Shown piece by piece: positions 6,797 to 13,126 of a DNA stretch of 15,788 nucleotides. The first letter of the stretch is position 1, and each line of letters starts with the position of its first letter. The translations under genes and the position numbers were made by a program. Location of the stretch: the NCBI GenBank assembly GCA_021734825.1, contig JAIPIE010000012.1:1-15788 (forward strand), read 5' to 3'. The notes beneath the pieces are model-generated. The model saw nothing but the letters and a program-made list of their open reading frames with translations. It did no database searches and was not told the DNA's origin. Origin of the DNA: Patescibacteria group bacterium. Its GTDB lineage: Bacteria > Patescibacteriota > Patescibacteriia > Patescibacteriales > UBA12465.

Positions 6797-7883
6797 ATTT
6801 TTGTCGCCATAATTTTAAATATAACCGAGCATATTTTTGAGTAACTTGAATAATGTCAAAATGACTCTCAATATGTTTACGCAAAGCCCCTCGTTTTTTA
6901 TTAGCACTTTCTTTATTTAAACCTTGTAAGGCTTCGTTTAGTTGGCTCATTAAAGAATCTTTATTGCCGGCTTGGAATATCCAAGCAGTTTCTGTATTAA
7001 GTATATCTTTTAAGCCGTCAGCGTCGCTGGCTAAAATTGGGACGCCTTTTGCTCCCGCCTCAAGGGCGACTATGCCTAAGCCTTCCCAGCGAGAAGGAAT
7101 TACTAAGAGATTTAAGCCCTCATAAAAAGCATTAACATGATTAAGGTCACCGAGAAGATTAATAGTGTCTTGAAGTTTAGCTTCGATGATTTGATTTTCT
7201 AAATTATTTTTTTCTGGTCCATCGCCAGCAATACTTAGTTGTGCATTTGTTGGTGAAAGTTCTCGCCAAGCCTCAATCAATAAATCAAAACCTTTTTGTT
7301 GATGTAAGCGACCAATCACGCCGACATGAATCTTTTCGCCACTCTTTTTTCTTTCACTATAAATAAATTTTTTTAAATCAAGTCCGTTCGGAATAATTAA
7401 CTGACATTTTCTTGCTGGTAAACAATAGCGATGCTTCATGTCATTGGCGACGGCTTGAGAAATAGCCACAATTTCATTGGCTAAGGGGGCGCTAGCGATT
7501 TTGGCTAGTCGCTGATACCATGCTTCGCTTTTATTAAGGTTTTGCTCGGTAGAAATAATAATTTTAATTTTTGCTAGAAAAGCTGCCAATCGTCCGCGAA
7601 TATCACCACCGAGTTGAGTATGGACAATGTGTGGCTTTATTTTTTTTAACAATAAAAATAAGCGATAAAAATTAATTAATCCTAATAAGCTCGGTTTTTT
7701 TAATAAATAGACTGAGATATTTAAGTTCTTTAACTCTTGATAAAAACTCCCCTTACTTTTAAACAATATTACTGATATCGAGAATACGGACTTATCTAGA
7801 TGTTTTAGTAAATCTAATAAAAAACGTTCGGCACCGCCGCGAGCCATAGCTGGTAAAATATAACAAATTTTAATTTTTTCCAT
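6774..7883 (-). CDS. GT4-family glycosyltransferase
   Basis: The 369-residue protein has the full GT-B GT4 signature. The acceptor domain begins with a beta strand and Gly-rich loop (ICYILPAMARGGAERF, GGAER at 16-20). The C-terminal donor domain shows GRLHQQKG (Arg192, Lys197), GDGPE (220-224) and the EX7E motif Glu267/Glu275 within PSRWEGLGIVALEA. These are the residues used by retaining GT4 enzymes to hold the nucleotide-sugar diphosphate. It has no membrane segment and is expected to work at the cytoplasmic membrane face in assembly of a surface glycan. Its start overlaps the end of the ligase-like gene by 14 bases and its end overlaps the next GT4 gene by 23 bases, so translational coupling within one transcript is likely. 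Donor and acceptor specificity are unknown. Confidence 0.93.
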   Translation of the reverse strand: MEKIKICYILPAMARGGAERFLLDLLKHLDKSVFSISVILFKSKGSFYQELKNLNISVYLLKKPSLLGLINFYRLFLLLKKIKPHIVHTQLGGDIRGRLAAFLAKIKIIISTEQNLNKSEAWYQRLAKIASAPLANEIVAISQAVANDMKHRYCLPARKCQLIIPNGLDLKKFIYSERKKSGEKIHVGVIGRLHQQKGFDLLIEAWRELSPTNAQLSIAGDGPEKNNLENQIIEAKLQDTINLLGDLNHVNAFYEGLNLLVIPSRWEGLGIVALEAGAKGVPILASDADGLKDILNTETAWIFQAGNKDSLMSQLNEALQGLNKESANKKRGALRKHIESHFDIIQVTQKYARLYLKLWRQKYEDTASK

Positions 7884-9150
7884 ATTTTTTGCGGGCCAAT
7901 TCAGTGGCGATGAGCGCTAAGGACACAATTAACCAAGCTTTACCTTTATAATATGAAGTATTGAATAATTGAAAAAAGATTGATCCACCGGCAGCAATCC
8001 ATAATGATAAAAGCCAAGGAGCTCTTTCGCCGTAGCGGCTAACACCAGTAATTGCTTCTTTGATTAACACTGCTAATAAAAATAACCAACTAATCAAGCC
8101 AATAACCCCCATTTCCGCTATAATCTTTTGCAAGAAGCCGTGTGAGTCTAGAGGCTCACCGTATTTTGCAGTGAATCGAATGTTGTCGGATACTAAATTA
8201 GTAAACTGCCCTACCCCTTGTCCTAAAATTGGCTTGTCTTGCCAGGTCTCATAAGCTATTTCTGTGAGCAATATACGATTTTCAGTTGAGCTAATATTGC
8301 TTTCTTGTAATATTTTCATTCTCCAAAAGATGGGCATCATTAGTAGAATAAGAGCAAAAACAGCTAAAATTATTAAACCCCCTTGCTTTTTTAAATATCG
8401 TCTCTGTTTCCAGAGTATGTATATGGCTAATTGTAAGGCGATTGTTATCCAGGCGGCTCGAGAAAAGGTCATAATAGCCGCCGAGAGCATAAGCACAAAA
8501 ACGCTCTTATATATTTTCTGCCAGCGTGGAGACTTGGTCCACTCTTTAAGAGCCAACCAGACGAAAGCACCGATACTTAAAAACTCTGCAATTAGATTAT
8601 GATTTTCTCCATATGGATAAATTCCAAGTAATGCTATCGATTTAAGACGGAAGAAGCTGTTATGCCAATCTTGCCCTAATAAAGATAGGGCGCCGCTTAT
8701 CATCATCATAAACGAGGCAATAGCTAAACCCCAAATCACTATTCTTAAATTTTTTTCCTTTTTAATTAAATTATGTGGTAAAAAAATAAACGCGGCATAT
8801 AGTAATATTAACCAGCGGACAATATAATATAAGCCAGCGCCGGGATTAGGGTGATTAAATAGTGACAGGAAAGCGGCCGCCAAGAAACAGCCAAAAGGAA
8901 AAAGTAAGGGAAAACTTAATTTAATCCGTTCACGTGGTCTGAAAATTAATCTATATAAAATAATTATAAACCAAGCGAAAACACTCAAAAATGCCAGTAA
9001 ATCAGAGAATGGAATATTAAATCCTGCAAAATCAAAAGTTAACCCGATAATAGGGGTGCTAAAGGATAACAAAAACAGACCGAAGGTCGGCGCTAGTCCG
9101 TAAATAACGATGGCGGGGACAAGGCTTAAAATTAAATTAATAGTAATCAT
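7870..9150 (-). CDS. O-antigen ligase/polymerase-type (Wzy_C) membrane protein
   Basis: The 426-residue protein is almost entirely hydrophobic, with about ten to twelve membrane segments and one large extracytoplasmic loop at about 270-345. Features of the Wzy/WaaL (Wzy_C, O-antigen ligase) family are visible: a Ser-Arg after a membrane segment (TFSRAAW, Arg231), then GQGVGQF (310-316), and the His motif SHGFLQKIIAEMGVIG (His337). In this family these residues act on undecaprenyl-diphosphate-linked glycans outside the membrane, either polymerising repeat units or ligating the chain to an acceptor. With a Wzz-like gene nearby, polymerase is as likely as ligase. It is the first gene of the three-gene operon and follows the terminator at 9181-9213. 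No convincing promoter or Shine-Dalgarno sequence precedes the ATG at 9150. Confidence 0.87.
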   Translation of the reverse strand: MITINLILSLVPAIVIYGLAPTFGLFLLSFSTPIIGLTFDFAGFNIPFSDLLAFLSVFAWFIIILYRLIFRPRERIKLSFPLLFPFGCFLAAAFLSLFNHPNPGAGLYYIVRWLILLYAAFIFLPHNLIKKEKNLRIVIWGLAIASFMMMISGALSLLGQDWHNSFFRLKSIALLGIYPYGENHNLIAEFLSIGAFVWLALKEWTKSPRWQKIYKSVFVLMLSAAIMTFSRAAWITIALQLAIYILWKQRRYLKKQGGLIILAVFALILLMMPIFWRMKILQESNISSTENRILLTEIAYETWQDKPILGQGVGQFTNLVSDNIRFTAKYGEPLDSHGFLQKIIAEMGVIGLISWLFLLAVLIKEAITGVSRYGERAPWLLSLWIAAGGSIFFQLFNTSYYKGKAWLIVSLALIATELARKKYGKN

Positions 9151-9180
9151 ATATTATATATGATAGCTGATAAAATAGAA

Positions 9181-9213
9181 TAAAAAAAGGTCCGACAAAT
9201 TATGCCGGACCTT
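9181..9213 (-). terminator. Intrinsic terminator of the GHL15-type hydrolase gene
   Basis: On the minus strand AAGGTCCG (plus 9206-9213) pairs with CGGACCTT (plus 9187-9194), followed by TTTTTTTA. It begins a few bases after the stop at 9218, separating the hydrolase gene from the downstream ligase-GT operon. Confidence 0.87.
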
Positions 9214-9217
9214 AAGA

Positions 9218-10240
9218 CTATTTAAGCGCTCTTTTAATAAATTTAGCGCTTTGTTTTTCTGGATTTACTTCAATGCGATAATTTTCATAATCGCGACATT
9301 GAAGTTCATCTTTTTCGTAGTACTTTGCCAAAGGTTTGCCTATATTAAGTAAATATTCCCTAGGAATAGAGCGATTTTGCCCCATACATACGTAGATGTT
9401 ATCAAGTAGTAAACTGCTAGCAATAACAAATTCTATATCTTTTGCTTCACTCTGAAATATAGTAAATTGACCCGATTTCTCTGCTAACTCTAAACACCGA
9501 TACCAGCCGTTAGCGAGTGTGTCTCCTAAATAATTATTAGGAAAATTTTCGAACATCACGCCCTCGTTGGCAAAAAATAAGTGTTTATCCGCCTTGTTGC
9601 TAACAATAATAAAATTTTTGGCCTTATCTTTTCTCAATAAAGCAATAAATTCAATCATGCCTGAGCGCCAAGAGATATCCAAAGCCTTGGGCAAATCAGC
9701 TTTGCCGTCATTATCAGCATCAATCTTATCACTCATCCAGCTAATTGTGCTGGTGCCGTTATCAATAAAGATTCCCTTAGTTGTAGGCATTTGAGCGATT
9801 TGCTTGTTAAGCCACTCAGCGTAAAAATCTATGTATCTCTTTTCTTTGACTCTCGGACAATGCATACTCATATTCATCATGTGCATGTTCGGCCAAAAGA
9901 CTAAAGGTGATCCATCTATTTTTTTTAAAATAAACTGCTCTGGCATTTCTTCCTTGAGTTTATTTTGTAATTCCCTACCTTCAATGATTCTGTCCCACAT
10001 TTCCATGGGGTTAATGTAGAGCAAGGTGATGATACTTGGATTGAGTTTCTTTATTTGTTCAATCTGTTCGGGGTTATTATTAAAGTTTTCGACATCTATT
10101 ATTAATAGGCTATCGCGAGCTAAAATATTAACCATATTCTCTGTTATTGTAGACGCTGTCCAATAGACGGCAGTCTTTATTTGAGCTTGTGTATTTAAGC
10201 CCAGCATTATCACTAATGTAATGACTAATATTTTCTTCAT
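9218..10240 (-). CDS. Secreted GHL15-type putative glycoside hydrolase
   Basis: The 340-residue product has a signal peptide (MKKILVITLV core, cleavage near TQAQ at residues 17-20). The mature part resembles the hypothetical glycosyl hydrolase family 15 (GHL15), a TIM-barrel family: YWTAS near the start, a WPNMH segment, GIFIDNG with Asp160, a DADNDGKAD loop (174-182), a WRSG helix start, IIVSNKAD, and NEGVMFENFP with Glu231. Asp160 and Glu231 are plausible catalytic acids by position at strand ends; this is inferred. The Asp-rich loop fits the calcium-binding pattern DxDxDGxxD. A role in trimming or degrading extracellular polysaccharide fits the neighbouring glycan genes. The start at 10240 is supported by AGGAG at 10246-10250, the only clear Shine-Dalgarno sequence in this window. 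It has its own promoter-like sequence and terminator. Confidence 0.78.
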   Translation of the reverse strand: MKKILVITLVIMLGLNTQAQIKTAVYWTASTITENMVNILARDSLLIIDVENFNNNPEQIEQIKKLNPSIITLLYINPMEMWDRIIEGRELQNKLKEEMPEQFILKKIDGSPLVFWPNMHMMNMSMHCPRVKEKRYIDFYAEWLNKQIAQMPTTKGIFIDNGTSTISWMSDKIDADNDGKADLPKALDISWRSGMIEFIALLRKDKAKNFIIVSNKADKHLFFANEGVMFENFPNNYLGDTLANGWYRCLELAEKSGQFTIFQSEAKDIEFVIASSLLLDNIYVCMGQNRSIPREYLLNIGKPLAKYYEKDELQCRDYENYRIEVNPEKQSAKFIKRALK

Positions 10241-10245
10241 TGTTT

Positions 10246-10250
10246 CTCCT
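10246..10250 (-). promoter_or_regulatory. Shine-Dalgarno site of the GHL15-type gene
   Basis: The minus strand reads AAAAAAGGAGAAACAATG; AGGAG lies five bases before the start codon at 10240. It is notable because the other starts in the window lack such a motif. Confidence 0.75.
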
Positions 10251-10282
10251 TTTTTAATGAACTGGTTTATTATATGTTCTTT

Positions 10283-10311
10283 AATTTACTACATTTTTCT
10301 AAATTTGTCAA
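10283..10311 (-). promoter_or_regulatory. Predicted promoter of the GHL15-type gene, overlapping the preceding terminator
   Basis: On the minus strand TTGACA (plus 10306-10311) and TAAATT (plus 10283-10288) are 17 bases apart. The first two T of the -35 are the end of the terminator T-run. A TATAAT at plus 10269-10274 is an alternative -10 without a good -35. Confidence 0.5.
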
Positions 10312-10348
10312 AAAATAGGCCCTAATGACATTAAATGCCTTTAGGACC
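10310..10348 (-). terminator. Intrinsic terminator downstream of the DUF4012 gene
   Basis: On the minus strand GGTCCTAA (plus 10341-10348) pairs with TTAGGGCC (plus 10318-10325), including one G-T wobble, and is followed by TATTTTTT. It lies about 100 bases after the DUF4012 stop, so the transcript has an unusually long 3' end. Confidence 0.7.
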
Positions 10349-10383
10349 TTATTCCCTTTGATGGGATTGAAGAAATCGACGCC

Positions 10384-10412
10384 AATGTCTAGATGATTAA
10401 TCTTTTGACATT
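10384..10412 (-). other. Possible hairpin in the DUF4012 3' untranslated region
   Basis: AATGTC (10384-10389) pairs with GACATT (10407-10412), and inner AGAT/ATCT can extend the stem. There is no T-run after it on either strand. It occupies the only part of the 10241-10447 gap not explained by promoter, terminator or ribosome binding site. The outer bases also form an imperfect inverted repeat with 10321-10330. Confidence 0.3.
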
Positions 10413-10447
10413 AGGTTAGTCGCACTAAGATTATATGCTATTTTTAT

Positions 10448-12382
10448 CTATTTTGTCAATACTTGAAAAGATTGACTGCGTTCTAGTTTACTTGTCCAGT
10501 AAGCCCCATTTTTACTTGGTTCTGCATTTAAATTAAGAGCGCTGCTTTTGAGTATTTCCTTGTTTGTCTTGATATCTAAAGAAAAACCGTCTATTTGGCT
10601 ACCAGGTTGGCGCTGAACAAAAAGAGTATACAGATTATTCTTTTGAAGGTGAGCGCTAATATTGCTCGGTAAATAATATTCAAGTTGTAAGGTTCGGCTT
10701 TGTCCTGGCTCGATGCTCCAAAAAAAGCCAAAAACATGCTTACCTAAACTGGTATCATCATAACTCATAAAGTCATCACTATTTTTATCAATCCCCGTAA
10801 TATTCTTTAATTCACTGCCGAGCGGTGCGAGCACTCGAGTATAACTACGATAACGAGTGGTGCGCCAGTCAAAGCCACCATTGTGTTGATAATTTAAACG
10901 TAGCAAGGCAGAGATTTTGTCTGCCTCCAGGTTTACTTGGTAAGAAATATTTTTTTTCATGACAGCATCACTTTTAAAAGCGGCCAAATTAGCGTCAACT
11001 ACCATTAAGTAATCTCCTTGAATATTAACAATTTCACCACTAGCGCCAAGTTCTTTGGCTATTAATTGTCTTTGTGGATTATTAAAGTAGATTAAGAGAT
11101 CACCGCGGTTAATGCTGGCGTATAAATTATTTAATAATTCAGGATAACGCTTGAGCGGAAGTTGTGTTAATTTATAACGTAAGGCATTAATCAATTCATT
11201 AATAATGTCTTTACGATCCCAAGAAGAAATATCCTCGTCTTTGTAGGCAACTTCAACATTATATTGCAATAAAGCTTGCATATTTTCTGGAGCATAAGCT
11301 TGATCACGAACAGTGATAGGACCAGTAATACGTAGCAGGCTAGCCACAAAATCAGGTGTGATAGCTAGAATTCCATCTAACTCAGGCTCGGTTATGGCGG
11401 CGGCGGGACTTTCGGCCTGAAACATCGTTTGAATTTGTCGCGCTGATTGTGGCCAGTCTGGCGACCAATTTGCATCACGTAAGTACCAATTGTCAACTTT
11501 TAAATATTTACTTATAGCCGCCGGTGCTTCAAATTCTGTCTTGCCGATAGCGGGCATATCAAGATGATATATATCGTCCGCTTCTAGACGTTCAATATCT
11601 CCAAAATTAGCGATATCAAGACGCACATAGCTTCCTAAAAACCCGCCGGTCGGTCGCAATTCATCGTTATTTTGCAACATAATTAAGTAGTGAGTTGTTT
11701 GTGGGTAGCCACTAAAAGCTGGCAAAAGCTTAAGAATAGGTAAAGATTCACTAATAATTTTATGTCCAGCATCTATTTGCGTTCGTAATTCACTTATCTG
11801 GCCCTTAATTGGCCAAAGCACACCGTAAGGATGAATACGGTCAAGATTAATAAGAGCTAGGTCAAGATTTGCCTTAAGGCCGTTTAGTTCTGGTTCTAGA
11901 GCAATTAGAGCTTGCATAAAGGCCTCTTTTTGACTAAGTTGTAAGTCGTTAAAATTATCAGTGCCAACAAAGTCGGCGGCACTTAAATTTTGGGCCAATT
12001 CACTGACCTGTAAAGCGCTTCGAGTTAAAATGAGAGCAGTGTCATTTAAATTTTTTAGATCGTTAAGTTGAGAATTAGCCATTTTAAATTTAGCCGGAAA
12101 CCAATTTTCCCGTAGATCTCTTAAGTCACTCTGACTTTGTAATAATGAAGTTTGAGCAACTAATAACTGACTTTTAGCTTCTGGCCAATCTTTTGCTTGT
12201 AATGCTATTAGAGCGCTGCTTAATTGATTTTTAGCTATTAAAGCATTGGCTGCAAAGGAACGCCAGCTCTGCCAACTAATAATAATGCTTAAAATTAGAG
12301 CTAAAAAAAATAAAGCCAAGACAGTTAAAAATAGTCTTAAACTTAATACCCGCACATATATTAATTGCGCTTTATATTTCAT
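10448..12382 (-). CDS. DUF4012 membrane-anchored extracellular protein
   Basis: The 644-residue product has a single N-terminal membrane segment at about 17-37 with basic residues on the cytoplasmic side. A helical, Leu/Gln/Ala-rich region with coiled-coil character follows (about 45-215). Then comes the DUF4012 core with its hallmark LQNNDELRPTGGF (236-248), the LRDANWSPDWPQSA stretch (from 301) and TEPELDGILAITP (from 331). The C-terminal part (about 450-640) looks beta-rich. DUF4012 proteins are common in Actinobacteria and CPR and are often encoded next to glycosyltransferases. Their function is not established; a cell-envelope or polysaccharide role is inferred from context, and resemblance to LytR-CpsA-Psr proteins is sometimes suspected but I see no clear evidence here. 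The gene starts 9 bases after the stop of the regulator gene, so the two form an operon. No Shine-Dalgarno sequence is visible. Confidence 0.9.
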   Translation of the reverse strand: MKYKAQLIYVRVLSLRLFLTVLALFFLALILSIIISWQSWRSFAANALIAKNQLSSALIALQAKDWPEAKSQLLVAQTSLLQSQSDLRDLRENWFPAKFKMANSQLNDLKNLNDTALILTRSALQVSELAQNLSAADFVGTDNFNDLQLSQKEAFMQALIALEPELNGLKANLDLALINLDRIHPYGVLWPIKGQISELRTQIDAGHKIISESLPILKLLPAFSGYPQTTHYLIMLQNNDELRPTGGFLGSYVRLDIANFGDIERLEADDIYHLDMPAIGKTEFEAPAAISKYLKVDNWYLRDANWSPDWPQSARQIQTMFQAESPAAAITEPELDGILAITPDFVASLLRITGPITVRDQAYAPENMQALLQYNVEVAYKDEDISSWDRKDIINELINALRYKLTQLPLKRYPELLNNLYASINRGDLLIYFNNPQRQLIAKELGASGEIVNIQGDYLMVVDANLAAFKSDAVMKKNISYQVNLEADKISALLRLNYQHNGGFDWRTTRYRSYTRVLAPLGSELKNITGIDKNSDDFMSYDDTSLGKHVFGFFWSIEPGQSRTLQLEYYLPSNISAHLQKNNLYTLFVQRQPGSQIDGFSLDIKTNKEILKSSALNLNAEPSKNGAYWTSKLERSQSFQVLTK

Positions 12383-12391
12383 AAAGAAAAT

Positions 12392-13006
12392 TTATGATTT
12401 CGTTTCGCGATCTATTTCATGAAGAGTGTGACACTGTTTAAGTTTGTATAAAAAGATATCATTAATATCAGTGCGATACTCATACTCACTTTCATCCATT
12501 ATAGTAAAATTAATTTCCTTGCCCAAATCCTCTTCTAAAACTTTAATTTTTTGTAGTAGCTGTGTCTTATTAACCTTACCAACAAGAAGTAAGTCCACTG
12601 GAGCTTTTGTTTCCCCAGTAAATATGCCACTAAGCCAAAGGTGCGTAATTTTACCAACATCATCAATATTCTTTAAAAAATCCTGACAAGATAATAAATT
12701 AGCCTTAGCAAATAGGCTCTTCAGTTCACGAAACAATAAAAAATCATAATTTACCACAAAATATTTTTTATCATTTTTTGCGGTCTTAGTTGTTTTACTG
12801 CCCTCCTCAGCAGAGAGCATATCATCGGTCCCCTCTTCTTGGATTAGACCAATATTGTGTAAATTCTCCAATTCGCGACGCACAGAATTCACTTGTAATT
12901 CTAAGTCACGTGATAATTGTCGAGTATAATATTTTTGTTCAGGCTTGCCCAAAAAAGTTTTCAGCATCTTAACGCGGGCATTAGATCCAAATATACGAGC
13001 TAACAT
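12392..13006 (-). CDS. Winged-helix regulator with degenerate nucleotidyltransferase-fold domain
   Basis: The 204-residue protein begins with a winged helix-turn-helix domain (about 1-58: helix LARIFGSNARVKMLKTFLG, then YYTRQLSRDLELQVNSVRREL as the recognition region and LHNIGLIQEE leading to the wing). A charged Lys/Glu/Thr-rich insertion at 59-80 follows, then KKYFVVNYDF and a helix. Residues about 118-178 resemble the MNT-type nucleotidyltransferase fold: LSGIFTGETKAPVDLLLVG aligns with the usual GSxARGE...DIDLLV pattern, and GKEINFTIMDESEYEYR matches the conserved strand-turn after it. Only Asp138 of the DxD pair remains and the Gly-Ser is altered to Ser-Gly, so catalysis is doubtful. I infer a DNA-binding regulator using the fold as a ligand or protein sensor. 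It is co-transcribed with DUF4012 and may regulate it; an antitoxin-like role is an alternative. Confidence 0.8.
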   Translation of the reverse strand: MLARIFGSNARVKMLKTFLGKPEQKYYTRQLSRDLELQVNSVRRELENLHNIGLIQEEGTDDMLSAEEGSKTTKTAKNDKKYFVVNYDFLLFRELKSLFAKANLLSCQDFLKNIDDVGKITHLWLSGIFTGETKAPVDLLLVGKVNKTQLLQKIKVLEEDLGKEINFTIMDESEYEYRTDINDIFLYKLKQCHTLHEIDRETKS

Positions 13007-13092
13007 AAGCTTAAATATTAAATAAATATTTTTATAAAAACAAAGGTTTTTTGCTTATTTTTTTTAGCTTCCCTTTATTTCTTTCTGTATTT

Positions 13093-13121
13093 ATAGTATA
13101 ATAGAAATGGTCAATAGTCAA
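13093..13121 (-). promoter_or_regulatory. Predicted promoter of the regulator-DUF4012 operon
   Basis: On the minus strand TTGACT (plus 13116-13121) and TACTAT (plus 13093-13098) are 17 bases apart. Transcription would begin near 13086, giving a leader of about 80 bases before the regulator ATG at 13006. Its -10 overlaps the plus-strand -10 at 13097-13102. Confidence 0.5.
13097..13102 (+). promoter_or_regulatory. Possible -10 element of the PP2C-like/propeller gene
   Basis: TATAAT at 13097-13102 would place a start near 13109, 18 bases before the ATG at 13127. The -35 at the right distance (TTTATT, 13074-13079) is poor, so this is tentative. Confidence 0.4.
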
Positions 13122-13126
13122 ATAAA

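Noticed and set aside
8264..8602. 112-codon open frame on the plus strand
   Set aside because: It lies antisense to the membrane-protein gene at 7870-9150, whose translation shows clear Wzy_C features; the antisense product has no recognisable domain or translation signal.
5573..9150. A defence or novel enzymatic island
   Set aside because: The three overlapping genes are standard polysaccharide enzymes with their catalytic motifs intact; nothing calls for a new system.
9153..9158. TATAAT on the minus strand before the ligase-like gene
   Set aside because: Only two bases separate it from the start codon, so transcription would begin inside the coding region; it cannot serve that start.
12444..12972. 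Plus-strand open frames opposite the regulator gene
   Set aside because: The minus strand carries a coherent wHTH/NTase-fold protein; the antisense frames show no domain.
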